From positions 310,001 to 374,000 of the forward strand of contig NZ_NBYO01000002.1 of assembly GCF_002238045.1 (NCBI RefSeq): 64,000 nt of DNA, written 5' to 3'. Of this stretch, positions 32,171 to 44,863 are shown one piece after another. The notes under the pieces are model-generated. The model saw only the letters and a list, made by a program, of their open reading frames with translations. It was not told the origin of the DNA and ran no database searches. How positions within the stretch are numbered: the stretch's first letter is position 1; every line of letters starts with the position of its first letter. A program made the translations under genes and the position numbers. Source of the DNA: Notoacmeibacter marinus. GTDB lineage: Bacteria; Pseudomonadota; Alphaproteobacteria; Rhizobiales; Rhizobiaceae.

Positions 32171-32923
32171 TTACGCCCGTGCCTTCTGCGACAAGCGATA
32201 GAGACGATCCAACGTCTGTCGGTCTGTCCTTCCGTCAATACAACCTTGACGATAGTGCATCTGGAATGACTCAACCACTAAGCGAGTGCGCTCGTCATAT
32301 TCCCCCGTCGCTGCCACATCGTAGCCATAGAGTGACAAGAGCGCTTGCAGGGCTTCGACGGGCTGCCCCCGTTCCCCCGGACCGAGCAAAGGAGGTCCGA
32401 CAGTCCCGCGATCATCGTCGTAGAGGCCGATGCCCGCTCCGGCCAGCGTCTTCCACGGGAAGTGCTCTCCGGGGTCAATCTTGCGGCCCGGCGCCACATC
32501 GGAATGGCCGAGCACATGGTTCGGCCGGATATTGTGGCGCTCGACCAGATCGCGGCACAGCGCGATAACGGCATCGATCTGCCGAACCGGATAAGGCGGC
32601 AGATTGGCTGGATGGCCGCCATTCACAATTTCGATGCCGATGGACCGCGAATTGATATCGCGCTCGCCTTCCCAGCAGGAATCCCCGGCGTGCCATGCTC
32701 GCATGGCTTCTGGAACCATCTGCAGCACCGCCCCATCCTCATGCACGATATAGTGACAGGACACATCGCTTTGGGGGTGGCAGAGCCGAGCCTCCGCTTC
32801 CTCGCCGGACGTCATGCCGGTGTAGTGTAGAAGCAGCATGTCCGGCCGCATGGCGTTTCGGCGGGGCCCGCAATTGGGCGATGCCCGCACCCGGGCGTCC
32901 CGGTAATCGGCAGAAAAGCTCAT
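32171..32923 (-). CDS. N-acetylmuramoyl-L-alanine amidase with peptidoglycan-binding domain
   Basis: A zinc amidase of the AmpD/AmiD (Amidase_2) family, 250 residues. Zinc ligands and catalytic residues are visible: His 33 in LLLHYTGM, His 140 and Asp 150 around VLGHSDVAPGRKIDPG, with Lys 148. A PG_binding_1 domain follows (EALQALLSLYGYDVAATGEYDERTR). No signal peptide is evident, as in AmpD-like enzymes that act on recycled muropeptides, although the wall-binding domain argues for an extracytoplasmic target. The start overlaps the DnaJ-like gene stop by 4 bp. Confidence 0.92.
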   Translation of the reverse strand: MSFSADYRDARVRASPNCGPRRNAMRPDMLLLHYTGMTSGEEAEARLCHPQSDVSCHYIVHEDGAVLQMVPEAMRAWHAGDSCWEGERDINSRSIGIEIVNGGHPANLPPYPVRQIDAVIALCRDLVERHNIRPNHVLGHSDVAPGRKIDPGEHFPWKTLAGAGIGLYDDDRGTVGPPLLGPGERGQPVEALQALLSLYGYDVAATGEYDERTRLVVESFQMHYRQGCIDGRTDRQTLDRLYRLSQKARA

Positions 32924-33666
32924 GCCCGGTGATTCTCCGGGACCGCGCGCACTTCTTGGATCGCCGCCATGGCTGCGTTGAGCGCGGCCATGCGTTGATT
33001 GGCGATTTCCATGAATTCTTCCGGCACGCCCCTGGCGATCATGTAGTCAGGGTGCCACTGCCGGGCCAGTTCGCGATAGCGTTGCTGGACTTCCCGATCT
33101 GAGGCGTCGGCCGAGAGGCCCAGAATGGCATAGGGGTCGGCCTCACCGAGCGAAACGTGACGCGCGGCGATCGTATCGAACACCGTATCGGAGAATCCGA
33201 AAATCGAACCGACGATCCGCAGGAAGTCGAGTTCACGCTCGTGAAGAACGCCATCCGCCTTTGCGATATGAAAGAGGCCATCCAGCACGTCCTCGGTCAG
33301 GCAAGTGGTTTCACCATCGTTCCGGCCGCCATCGCCGCAGAGTTCAGCCATCTGTTTCGCGTAGGCCTCGAACCCGGCGACATCCTGTTGCGCCAGTTCA
33401 TAGAGACGAAAGACATTGCGACTTTCGGACGCGGGTATCTCGAAGATCTGCTGAAAGGCTGTCACCTCCGACTGGGTGACCACGCCGTCGGCCTTGGCCA
33501 TCTTTGCCGACAGCGCGATCATGGCGACGGAAAACGCCACCTTGCGCCGGTTTTCGGGATCGCCGGCAAAGAACGAGCGAAACATCTCCGTCATGAACAG
33601 CAGGATGCTCTCCGCATGCGAAGGCATGCGCCGTATCAGTTCGCCGATGGAAGACCACACATTCAT
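32920..33666 (-). CDS. djlA: TerB-DnaJ domain protein (DjlA-like co-chaperone)
   Basis: 248 residues: a short N-terminal segment, a TerB-like helical domain (~40-155, with two repeats of the type MIALSAKMAKADGVVTQSEV and LFHIAKADGVLHERELDFL), and a C-terminal J domain (DPYAILGLSADASDREVQQRYRELA, HPD motif in RQWHPDYM). It should stimulate DnaK. It lacks the N-terminal membrane helix of E. coli DjlA. It is coupled to the amidase gene. Confidence 0.88.
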   Translation of the reverse strand: MNVWSSIGELIRRMPSHAESILLFMTEMFRSFFAGDPENRRKVAFSVAMIALSAKMAKADGVVTQSEVTAFQQIFEIPASESRNVFRLYELAQQDVAGFEAYAKQMAELCGDGGRNDGETTCLTEDVLDGLFHIAKADGVLHERELDFLRIVGSIFGFSDTVFDTIAARHVSLGEADPYAILGLSADASDREVQQRYRELARQWHPDYMIARGVPEEFMEIANQRMAALNAAMAAIQEVRAVPENHRA

Positions 33667-33722
33667 GAAACGCCTTGTAGCCGTGGAGCGGAAAAGCGCA
33701 AAGGATCAGATGTGGCAGTAAC

Positions 33723-33750
33723 AAAAAAGCCGGCCCATACGGCCGGCTTT
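33723..33750 (-). terminator. Intrinsic terminator after the 94-aa lipoprotein gene
   Basis: A 10-bp perfect stem (AAAGCCGGCC / GGCCGGCTTT) with a 5-nt loop, followed on the minus strand by a run of six U. It lies 26 bp past the lipoprotein stop. Confidence 0.85.
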
Positions 33751-33775
33751 CTGTTTGTTTTCGGCAAGCGCGGGA

Positions 33776-34060
33776 TCAGTTTGCCGGCTGGCTATTCGGA
33801 TCGTCCAGCCTGTCGGTAGAACCGCTATCCTGCGGCTCGGTCGTCAGATCGCTTGGCGTCGTTATATTGTCCGGCGGAGGCATCTCCGCCTGCCCATTAT
33901 TGTCGGGCGGCGCGACCTGCATCGTATCCTCTGTCGGCGCCGCTGGCTGTGTGCCCTCGACGGTGCTCTGCGTCGTGGCTTCATCGGTATCGGAATCCGA
34001 GCATGCCGCAAGGCCGAGAAGAGCCAGGGCGCAAACGCCGGGAACAAGAAGCTTTTTCAT
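33776..34060 (-). CDS. Small acidic lipoprotein, unknown function
   Basis: A 94-residue protein with a clear lipoprotein signal (MKKLLVPGVCALALLGLAAC, Cys 20) and a mature part that is almost all Asp, Glu, Pro, Thr, Ser and Gln, so disordered. The signal peptide closely resembles that of the next upstream gene (34206-34628), suggesting a shared origin. No domain is recognised. Confidence 0.7.
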   Translation of the reverse strand: MKKLLVPGVCALALLGLAACSDSDTDEATTQSTVEGTQPAAPTEDTMQVAPPDNNGQAEMPPPDNITTPSDLTTEPQDSGSTDRLDDPNSQPAN

Positions 34061-34096
34061 GAGAAAGGGTCCTTATGCTTTTCACGCAGACCAGCG

Positions 34097-34132
34097 AAAA
34101 GCCGGCCTCAGCGCAAAACGCCAAGGCCGGCC
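34097..34132 (-). terminator. Intrinsic terminator after the Ala-rich lipoprotein gene
   Basis: An 8-bp stem (GCCGGCCT / AGGCCGGC) with an inner GCG/CGC pairing and, on the minus strand, four U downstream. It separates the two lipoprotein genes. Confidence 0.65.
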
Positions 34133-34205
34133 ATCCGTTCAATCACGAAATGCTAATATACAGAGATAAGGTTTGAATTGAGGACCTTACTCTCGTCACA
34201 TACGA

Positions 34206-34628
34206 TCAGTTGGCGTTGGAAGTGCCATCTTCTCTCCGCAATTCGACTTCCGCCTCGTTGGCAGCGTCATTGATTTCGTTGGCCGCGTCCCGACCGGCAT
34301 TTTCAATGGACTGGGCGGCGTCCTCGACAGCGTTCGATGTCGCAGTGGCTGCATTGTCAGCAGCTTCCGAGGCACTCTGCGCCGCGCTGTCGGCGGCCTC
34401 TTCGGCCTGAGTCGCGGCGTCGGATGCGGCGGCTTCTGCTTCGCCAGCGGCATCGGCTGCGTCCTCGGCCGCTTCGTCGACAGCCGCTTCGGTTTCAACA
34501 GCCGTTTCTTCTGCTGGCTGCTCGATTTCCACATTGTTGGTTTCCACGACCTCGTCATTATCGTCACCACATGCGGCAAGGCCGAGAAGCGCGATACCAG
34601 AGATCGATGCGAGCAAAATCTTTTTCAT
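34206..34628 (-). CDS. Alanine-rich helical lipoprotein, unknown function
   Basis: A 140-residue protein: lipobox signal (SISGIALLGLAAC, Cys at 20), an acidic linker, then ~80 residues made largely of Ala with regularly placed Glu/Asp (EAAEDAADAAGEAEAAASD...), predicted to be one long helix or coiled coil, and a short charged tail. The plan recalls Lpp-like or LEA-like envelope proteins, but I cannot assign a family. The ATG at 34628 begins the signal peptide (MKKILLAS); an in-frame codon at 34697 adds a non-signal stretch. Confidence 0.72.
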   Translation of the reverse strand: MKKILLASISGIALLGLAACGDDNDEVVETNNVEIEQPAEETAVETEAAVDEAAEDAADAAGEAEAAASDAATQAEEAADSAAQSASEAADNAATATSNAVEDAAQSIENAGRDAANEINDAANEAEVELRREDGTSNAN

Positions 34629-34791
34629 AATTGCGTCTTCCTTCTTCAAATACACAAATGACAGCCATCCAACGCCCATCACCACAATTCGTTTCAACAG
34701 AAAGCCAGAATTTGGTTCTTGACGAACTAGACATGGCGGCCTCGATCATGGCCAAACAGAGCACCCTTCGCGCAACTGGAAGCCCATTCGC

Positions 34792-38439
<3,648 letters not shown>

Positions 38440-38550
38440 GCGCGGCGGCGAAAAACCGCTGAGTTAACGGACGACGCGGACCGGGCGACCTTTCATTCGC
38501 CGGCCATGGCGATATGGTCGGCGCGAACCCGAAACAGGAGAGGAAAGACG

Positions 38551-39753
38551 ATGAGCGGCAAGGTTGCGATGTTGACGGCGGGCGGACTGGCGCCGTGCCT
38601 GTCTTCGGCGGTGGGCGGTCTGATCGAGCGCTGGACGGAGATCGCACCGGATCGGCAATTGCTGGCCTACACATCCGGCTATCAGGGCCTGTTGAAGGGC
38701 GAAAGCATCGCCATCGACGAGACCATGCGCCGCGACGCCCCTCTCCTCCATGGCATGGGCGGCTCGCCCATCGGCAATTCCCGCGTTAAGCTGACAAATA
38801 CGAAGGATTGCGCCAAGCGCGGCTTGGTTGAAGAGGGCGAAAACCCGCTGGCGGTGGCGGCGAAGCAGCTTCAGGCAGACGGCGTCTCGATCCTCCACAC
38901 CATCGGCGGAGACGACACCAACACCGCCGCCGCCGATCTGGCCGCCTATCTGAAGGAGAACGGCTATGAGCTGACCGTTGTCGGCCTGCCGAAGACCATC
39001 GACAACGACATCGTCCCGATCCGCCAGTCGCTGGGCGCCTGGACGGCCGCCGAAACCGGCGCGGCCTTCTTCGACCATGTCGGCAACGAGCAGAGTGCCC
39101 AGCCGGGCTGCCTTGTCGTCCACGAGGTGATGGGCCGCCATTCGGGCTGGCTCTGCGCGGCGACAGCCCTTGCCTATCGAAAGCGCATTGCCGGACGCGC
39201 CTATCCGGCGAACTTCCTGATGGGGACCGCGCTGAAGGATCTGGAAGCCGTCTACGTGCCGGAGATGGCCATCGATCTGGAGGCAGAAACCGAGCGTCTG
39301 AAGAAGGCGATGACCGACAACCGCTTCGCCACCGTTTTCGTGTCCGAGGGCGCGCTGGTGGACACGATCGTCGCCGAGCGCGAAGCCGCCGGCGCCGATC
39401 TGCCGCGCGATGCCTTCGGCCATGTCCGGCTCGACAAGGTCAATGTCGGCGGCTGGTTCGCCGACCAGCTCGGCCCGTCCATCGGCGCTGACAAGGTGCT
39501 GGTCCAGAAGAGCGGCTACTTCGCCCGCTCCGCCCCGGCCAATGCCGACGATCTGCGGCTGATCAAGGGCATGGTCGATCATGCCGTCACCTCGGCGCTC
39601 GATGGCGTCAGCGGCGTGGTCGGCCATGACACGGAAGCCGATGGCCGCCTTCGCACCATCGAATTTCCCCGTATCGGAGGCGGCAAGGCCTTCGACCCAT
39701 CGGTCGAATGGTTCGTCGCGATGCTGGACGAGATCGGGCAGCCGGCCCGTTGA
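38551..39753 (+). CDS. pfp: Pyrophosphate-dependent 6-phosphofructokinase
   Basis: Reversibly phosphorylates fructose 6-phosphate with PPi. The 400-residue protein shows TAGGLAPCLSSAVGG at the N-terminus, GGDDTNTAAADL with the second Asp (119-122) that marks PPi rather than ATP use, the active-site PKTIDNDIVP (147-156), and VHEVMGRHSGWL. The ATG at 38551 has a strong ribosome binding site (AGGAGAGG); the longer frame from 38506 has none. Its presence suggests a PPi-linked or gluconeogenic glycolytic step. Confidence 0.93.
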   Translation: MSGKVAMLTAGGLAPCLSSAVGGLIERWTEIAPDRQLLAYTSGYQGLLKGESIAIDETMRRDAPLLHGMGGSPIGNSRVKLTNTKDCAKRGLVEEGENPLAVAAKQLQADGVSILHTIGGDDTNTAAADLAAYLKENGYELTVVGLPKTIDNDIVPIRQSLGAWTAAETGAAFFDHVGNEQSAQPGCLVVHEVMGRHSGWLCAATALAYRKRIAGRAYPANFLMGTALKDLEAVYVPEMAIDLEAETERLKKAMTDNRFATVFVSEGALVDTIVAEREAAGADLPRDAFGHVRLDKVNVGGWFADQLGPSIGADKVLVQKSGYFARSAPANADDLRLIKGMVDHAVTSALDGVSGVVGHDTEADGRLRTIEFPRIGGGKAFDPSVEWFVAMLDEIGQPAR

Positions 39754-39857
39754 TCGCTCCGCGACCCGCACCGTTCGTCATCGTCGCCTCGCCATAGAAA
39801 GGGCGCGATCGCAGCCTTTGTCTCGCACATGGAACAGGCTGCGGAGACGCCCTCTAA

Positions 39858-40367
39858 ATGATGCGCGAAACGTTGGTTGCGGCATTGCTGTCGGCGGTGC
39901 TTCTTGGATGCACGACGAATACGGCACGGCAGAGTTCGCCGGGCATGTCTACTCGCGTTGCCGAGGTGCCGCCCGCGCTTGCCGACAACGCGTCAGGACG
40001 GGACTCGTTAGAGCCGTTGATCGCCTACTACGCGGCCAAGCACAACATACCGGAATCGTTGCTCCATCGGGTGGTCACGAGGGAAAGCCGCTACAGGCCC
40101 AAGGCGCGCAACGGTCCCTATTGGGGTTTGATGCAGATTCGCCACGATACCGCACGGACCATGGGTTACCGCGGCTCCGCTTCCGGTCTTCTCGATCCTG
40201 CGACCAACATGGAATATGCCGGGCGCTATTTGCGCGGGGCGTGGCTGCTCGCCAATGGCAGCGAAAAGCGCGCAGTCCGGCTCTACGCATCCGGCTATTA
40301 CTACGTCGCCAAGCGGCGCGGCATGCTGTGCGAGACCGGTCTGCGCAGATGTCGCGATAAAGACTAA
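39858..40367 (+). CDS. Lytic transglycosylase lipoprotein (SLT)
   Basis: A 169-residue outer or periplasmic lipoprotein: signal with lipobox (AALLSAVLLGC, Cys 18), a short linker, then the SLT domain with RVVTRESRYRPKA (catalytic Glu 76), PYWGLMQIRHDTARTMGY and NMEYAGRYL. It ends by overlapping the convergent serine hydrolase gene by 4 bp. A second SLT enzyme sits at 31317-31949; the two differ in anchoring. Confidence 0.88.
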   Translation: MMRETLVAALLSAVLLGCTTNTARQSSPGMSTRVAEVPPALADNASGRDSLEPLIAYYAAKHNIPESLLHRVVTRESRYRPKARNGPYWGLMQIRHDTARTMGYRGSASGLLDPATNMEYAGRYLRGAWLLANGSEKRAVRLYASGYYYVAKRRGMLCETGLRRCRDKD

Positions 40368-41761
40368 TCGTCCAGCGCACCGATGATTCTGGTCACAAGG
40401 TGTTGCGGCCGATAGTTCCGGCTGGAAGGCGTCAGCCCCATCCGCAGAACCACCAGTTCTTCTGACGGCACGATCGCCATGGACTGCCCGTCATGGCCGA
40501 GCATCCATGCCGTATCGTCCGGCAGATCGGGAAAGGTCCCGTTTGACGGTGCTGGCGTATTGTCGCCCATCTGACCATCCCCGACACGCCAGATCGAGCC
40601 TTGTCGATAGTCGCCATTCGATTGCGACACAGGCTCCCATAGCCACTTTAACGCGCGCTGAGACAGGAGCTGGCGGCCGTTCCACCGGCCGCGATCCGCA
40701 AGCAGCCAGCCAATCCGCGCCCAGTCGCGCGGCGCCATGTAAAGATAGGAGCCACCGGCAAAATGATCGGCCTCGTCAAGCTCCAACGTTGCAGTCGTGA
40801 TACCGAGCGGTTCGAACAGAAGCCGGTCCGGCATGGACAACGCTTCGTCGCGGTTGTCGCACGCATTCATCAGAGCCGTTATGAGGGCGACGGAGAAACC
40901 GGTCGAATATTCCCATATATCGCCGGGACGCGCACCGGGCACGAGAGATTGTTCTGCAACGAACCCTGCCATGTCGCCACGCAGATAGAGCATCCGGGTG
41001 ACATCGGAGACGGTGGCGTAGCCCTCGTCCCATCGAAGGCTGGGCACCATGGCCGAAAGGTCGCCAAGCGTGATCGCCGCGCGGGCGTCTCCTTCCCACG
41101 ATTCGAACAGATTATCCTGATCGTAGGAAACCAGTCCCCTGTCCGCCATCAGCCCGGTCAGGATCGCTGTCACCGACTTCGTCATCGACCAGCCGATCAG
41201 CGGCGTGCCCGGCCGAATCGTCTCGGCATATCGCTCCGCGACGATGCGCCCGTTTTTAACAACGATCAGGGCGCGCATCCCCTCGCCCGCCAACTCATCG
41301 TCGTTCAGCAAAGCAGAGAGCGCAGGATCGATATTGGATCCCACGCGCTCGCCTGCCGGCCATTCGGCCGCCACATCGTCACGCTCGATGGAAAGGCGCG
41401 GCGGCAGTGGGCGGTCCTTCAATGTCTGCGCCGTCTGCCGGTTCAGAACGGTGCAGCCATAACCCGGCCGGTGAACCGCGGTCCGCTCGGCCACAAAGCC
41501 CAAAATGGCGGCCGATACGGTCTGCGCTTCGTCGTCGATGGTCACCCGCATCAGGTTCAGAAGCGGATTCTCCGGCGCGAAGATATCGACATCGACCACC
41601 TCCTGCCGATCGCGATTGGCCACGAAGACGCTTGAGCAGGTGATCTTGGCCACATAGGCCCCACCGATTCGCAGAAGGTCCGGCGGGCGGATGGCCACAA
41701 AGGCGATGCCGGCGAGCAACAGCACGGTTAGAACCAGCCCGATCTTTGCGAACAGGCGCAT
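40364..41761 (-). CDS. Class C beta-lactamase-like serine hydrolase
   Basis: 465 residues: an N-terminal membrane anchor or signal (LVLTVLLLAGIAFVAI), a 100-residue unique region, then the beta-lactamase/penicillin-binding fold with the nucleophile motif SMTK (192-195) in IGWSMTKSVTAILTGL, EYSTGFS in the second-motif region and HDGQSMAIVP near the C-terminus in place of KTG. Such proteins are usually esterases or peptidases rather than antibiotic-hydrolysing enzymes; substrate unknown. The gene diverges from the GH25 gene. Confidence 0.85.
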   Translation of the reverse strand: MRLFAKIGLVLTVLLLAGIAFVAIRPPDLLRIGGAYVAKITCSSVFVANRDRQEVVDVDIFAPENPLLNLMRVTIDDEAQTVSAAILGFVAERTAVHRPGYGCTVLNRQTAQTLKDRPLPPRLSIERDDVAAEWPAGERVGSNIDPALSALLNDDELAGEGMRALIVVKNGRIVAERYAETIRPGTPLIGWSMTKSVTAILTGLMADRGLVSYDQDNLFESWEGDARAAITLGDLSAMVPSLRWDEGYATVSDVTRMLYLRGDMAGFVAEQSLVPGARPGDIWEYSTGFSVALITALMNACDNRDEALSMPDRLLFEPLGITTATLELDEADHFAGGSYLYMAPRDWARIGWLLADRGRWNGRQLLSQRALKWLWEPVSQSNGDYRQGSIWRVGDGQMGDNTPAPSNGTFPDLPDDTAWMLGHDGQSMAIVPSEELVVLRMGLTPSSRNYRPQHLVTRIIGALDD

Positions 41762-41912
41762 ATTCGTTACCTTCTCTTAACCGTGACGGCGCAGCATAAT
41801 CCTCGATATGGCCGCCGCGTCTTCCTCACTCCGGTCGACAGGAAACCCGGCAAAGTGCATCTCGGCAAGTAAAACCCAACGTCAGCTCACCTCATTTCGG
41901 CGGATATTCCAC

Positions 41913-42731
41913 ATGATCGGCAAACGACGCGGCGCCCTTGCGGTCTTTCTCGGCACCCTGCTGCTTTCGGTCCCGCTGGGGGGCTGCTCGTCGACCGACA
42001 CTGCGGGGGTCCTTGCGCTGGCCGAGGTGCCGCGCAGCTCCTCGAAAGGATTGCGGTTCGGCGATCACGATCCCTACGACTTTACCGGCACCACGCCCTG
42101 GCATCACCAGGTTCACGGGGTGGATGTCGCCAAATACCAGAACACGATCGACTGGCCGCGCGTCAAAAGTTCCGGGATCGGCTTTGCCTTTTTGAAGGCG
42201 ACGGAAGGCGGCGATCGGCTCGACGACCGGTTTCGCGAGAACTGGGCGAAGACGAAGGCCGTCGGCATGCCGCGCGGCGCCTATCACTTCTTCTATTGGT
42301 GCCGCTCGGGCAGCGAGCAGGCCGATTGGTACATACGCAATGTGCCTCGCGAGAAAGGGGCGATGCCACCCGTGCTCGATGCCGAGTGGAACCCGGACAG
42401 CCCGACATGCGCCAAGAAAGTGCCACCCGCGCAGGCTCGCAAAATGCTGCGGGATTTCATCGCAAAGGTTAGTCGGCACTACCGTCAGGTACCGATCGTC
42501 TACACAACCGTCGACTTCTATCACGACAACGATCTGGGCAGCATGAAGGGCGTTCAGTTCTGGCTGCGGTCCACCGCCGGCCATCCGTCGGAGAAATATC
42601 CAGGCCAGCATTGGACCTTCTGGCAATATACCGGAACGGGCAAGGTGCCAGGCATCGGCACACCCGCCGACATCAACGTCTTCCAGGGTTCGCCTGCCGA
42701 CTTCCGCAAATGGATGGTCAAAAACAGCTGA
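41913..42731 (+). CDS. GH25 lysozyme-like lipoprotein
   Basis: A secreted muramidase-type glycosidase, 272 residues. N-terminus: lipobox signal (VFLGTLLLSVPLGGC, Cys 25). Catalytic domain: GVDVAKYQNTIDWPRVK (Asp 71), FLKATEGGD (Glu 98), VLDAEWN (Asp 156 and Glu 158, catalytic pair) and FWQYTGTGKVPGI. The ATG at 41913 starts the signal peptide; an upstream in-frame codon at 41808 would bury it. With two SLT enzymes and an amidase, the window is rich in wall hydrolases. Confidence 0.9.
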   Translation: MIGKRRGALAVFLGTLLLSVPLGGCSSTDTAGVLALAEVPRSSSKGLRFGDHDPYDFTGTTPWHHQVHGVDVAKYQNTIDWPRVKSSGIGFAFLKATEGGDRLDDRFRENWAKTKAVGMPRGAYHFFYWCRSGSEQADWYIRNVPREKGAMPPVLDAEWNPDSPTCAKKVPPAQARKMLRDFIAKVSRHYRQVPIVYTTVDFYHDNDLGSMKGVQFWLRSTAGHPSEKYPGQHWTFWQYTGTGKVPGIGTPADINVFQGSPADFRKWMVKNS

Positions 42732-42801
42732 GTGGCGCGACTTTCATGTGCGCGGCGCGTTAAATCGTCGGGCGTCGTCTGGAAGGCGGAACCTGCGACG
42801 A

Positions 42802-42807
42802 TATAAT
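42802..42807 (+). promoter_or_regulatory. Perfect TATAAT -10 element directly before the phosphatase start
   Basis: TATAAT ends 7 nt before the ATG at 42815, so transcription would start at or next to the start codon. No -35 match (CTGGAA at 17 nt) and no Shine-Dalgarno are evident. Either a leaderless promoter or a chance match. Confidence 0.35.
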
Positions 42808-42814
42808 CCGGGCC

Positions 42815-43576
42815 ATGATTGTTTTCACCGATCTCGATGGAACGCTGCTCGACCATTCGAGCTATGCGTTCGATGCCGCGTTGCCGGCGATACGGCGGTT
42901 GCGGGCGGCAGCTATTCCCATCGTGCCGGCAACGTCGAAGACGGCGGCGGAGGTTGTGCCGCTTATGGAGCGGATCGGCCTCGACGGCCCGGCCATTGTC
43001 GAGAATGGCGGCGGCGTGATTGCCGGTTCGCAGGCCGGGCCTCAGAGCGAGGATTACCTTGTCATCCGCGAACGGCTCGAACAGATACCCGAGACCCTGC
43101 GCAAGAAATTTACCGGCTTTGCCGATATGGGCGAAGATGGCATTGCACGAGCGACCGGTCTGTCATCGGAGGCTGCTAGGCTCGCCGGCCAGCGGCAGTT
43201 TACCGAGCCAGGCCTTTTCGACGGAAGTGCGGACGAATTGCGAGATTTCCTCGACGCATTGAACCGGCTCGGCATTTCGGCCAAAAAGGGAGGCCGGTTT
43301 CTGACTCTCGCCAATGGCCGTCATAGCAAGGCTGATCGCATGAGCGAGATCGCCCACGAATTGAAGGCGCAACCGCCGTTCGTCGCGCTCGGCGATGCGC
43401 TCAACGACCGGGCTATGCTCGAAGCGGCCAATATCGCCATCATCGTTCGCAATCCCGATCATGACGGGATCGATGTGGCGGAGTCGGCGGATCGACGGGT
43501 CATTCGAACGTCACAGCCCGGCCCTATGGGCTGGAACGAAGCCATCCAGACCATTCTGGACGAACAAGGCCCATAA
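42815..43576 (+). CDS. HAD phosphatase, glucosyl/mannosyl-3-phosphoglycerate phosphatase type
   Basis: A 253-residue HAD-IIB phosphatase with motif I FTDLDGTLLD (nucleophile Asp 6), motif II PATSKT, a C2 cap (residues ~85-185) and motif IV GDALNDRAML. The short N-terminus, VENGG and the GDALND pattern fit the mannosyl-3-phosphoglycerate phosphatase (MpgP/YedP) family, which dephosphorylates mannosyl- or glucosyl-3-phosphoglycerate. The next gene is a GpgS-type synthase, so glucosylglycerate is the likely product. The start lacks a Shine-Dalgarno. Confidence 0.85.
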   Translation: MIVFTDLDGTLLDHSSYAFDAALPAIRRLRAAAIPIVPATSKTAAEVVPLMERIGLDGPAIVENGGGVIAGSQAGPQSEDYLVIRERLEQIPETLRKKFTGFADMGEDGIARATGLSSEAARLAGQRQFTEPGLFDGSADELRDFLDALNRLGISAKKGGRFLTLANGRHSKADRMSEIAHELKAQPPFVALGDALNDRAMLEAANIAIIVRNPDHDGIDVAESADRRVIRTSQPGPMGWNEAIQTILDEQGP

Positions 43577-43621
43577 GTTTCCGGCAGGCCCAAAACCGAT
43601 GGCCGGACAGGAGTGCAGATT

Positions 43622-44842
43622 TTGAGCGATTTCCACCAGACGGGTGCGATCACCACGTTTCACAATGTCACTCGGCGCGACGAGGACAGTATCGTCGATG
43701 AGGTGGCGCGGTTCGCAAAATTCCGCCCGGTCACCCTGGTTCTGCCATCGCTCTTTTCCGAACTGGAAGGCCCGGCGCTGGAAAAGATCGTGGACGCTCT
43801 CGTCGAGATGCCGTGGATCAACAACATTTATATCGGGCTCGATCGGGCCAGCGAAGAACAGTATCGCTACGCCAAGAACTTCTTCTCGCGTCTGCCTCAG
43901 CACCACCGCGTCCTGTGGAACGACGGCCCGCGCATGCAGGCCATTCACGAGAAACTCGCGAGCGAGAACGTCGCCCCGACCGAGCTCGGCAAAGGACGAA
44001 ACGCCTGGTATCTGATGGGTTACGCGCAGGCTGTGCCGCGTGGCAGCGAGGTGTTGGTGCTGCACGATTGCGATATCGTCACCTACGACCGGGCCTTACT
44101 GGCGCGCCTTCTCTACCCGGTGATCAATCCGGACTTCAAATTCGTCTTCTCCAAAGGCTATTATGCGCGCGTTGCGGAAGGCAAGCTGAACGGGCGCGTC
44201 GTGCGGTTGCTTGTCACACCGCTTCTGCAGGCGCTCGATATGGTGATCGGCCCGCACAAATTCACTCGTTACCTTTCCTCGTTCCGCTATCCGCTATCCG
44301 GCGAGTTCGCCATGAATATGGACATCGTGCCGGAGGTCCGTATCCCGTCAGACTGGGGTCTGGAAATCGGCTTTTTGTCGGAGGTGCGTCGCAATGCCAA
44401 TCAGGCGCAGATCGCCCAGGTCGACATTGCAGACATCTACGATCACAAGCATCAGGACCTGTCGGAGGAAGACGCTACCAGCGGCCTGTCGCGTATGAGC
44501 ATTGATATCGTCAAGGCCGTGCTGCGCAAGCTGGCAACCGAAGGCGTGATCATCAGCGACAGCACGCTGCGAGCCCTGAAGGCCAGCTATTACCGGACCG
44601 CGCTCGACATGATCGAAGCCTATGCCGCCGATGCGCTGTTCAACGGCGCGCGCGTGGATCGCCACCGCGAGGAAAAGGCCGTCGAGCTTTTCGCTGGCAA
44701 TATCATGGAAGCGGGAGAGACCTTTCTGCGCGACCCTTCATCGACACCCTTCATTCCGAACTGGCGGCGTATCAAATCGGCCTATCCCAATATCTTCCAC
44801 GACCTTGCCGAGGCCGTGAAGGAAGATATGGACGACGTCTAG
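43622..44842 (+). CDS. gpgS: Glucosyl-3-phosphoglycerate synthase (GT81, GpgS-like)
   Basis: A GT-A glycosyltransferase of ~406 residues, transferring glucose from an NDP-sugar to 3-phosphoglycerate. Family landmarks are LVLPSLFSELEGPAL, IYIGLDRASEEQ, LWNDGPRM, LGKGRNAWYLMGYA, the metal-binding LHDCDIVTYDR (D-x-D) and FSKGYYARV. Start choice: TTG 43622 has AGGAG 8 nt upstream; the alternative GTG at 43613 overlaps that ribosome binding site. It follows the phosphatase by 45 bp and is convergent with the phosphorylase, 21 bp between stops. Confidence 0.88.
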   Translation: MSDFHQTGAITTFHNVTRRDEDSIVDEVARFAKFRPVTLVLPSLFSELEGPALEKIVDALVEMPWINNIYIGLDRASEEQYRYAKNFFSRLPQHHRVLWNDGPRMQAIHEKLASENVAPTELGKGRNAWYLMGYAQAVPRGSEVLVLHDCDIVTYDRALLARLLYPVINPDFKFVFSKGYYARVAEGKLNGRVVRLLVTPLLQALDMVIGPHKFTRYLSSFRYPLSGEFAMNMDIVPEVRIPSDWGLEIGFLSEVRRNANQAQIAQVDIADIYDHKHQDLSEEDATSGLSRMSIDIVKAVLRKLATEGVIISDSTLRALKASYYRTALDMIEAYAADALFNGARVDRHREEKAVELFAGNIMEAGETFLRDPSSTPFIPNWRRIKSAYPNIFHDLAEAVKEDMDDV

Positions 44843-44863
44843 CCAATGGTCGCGCCGACGGCC

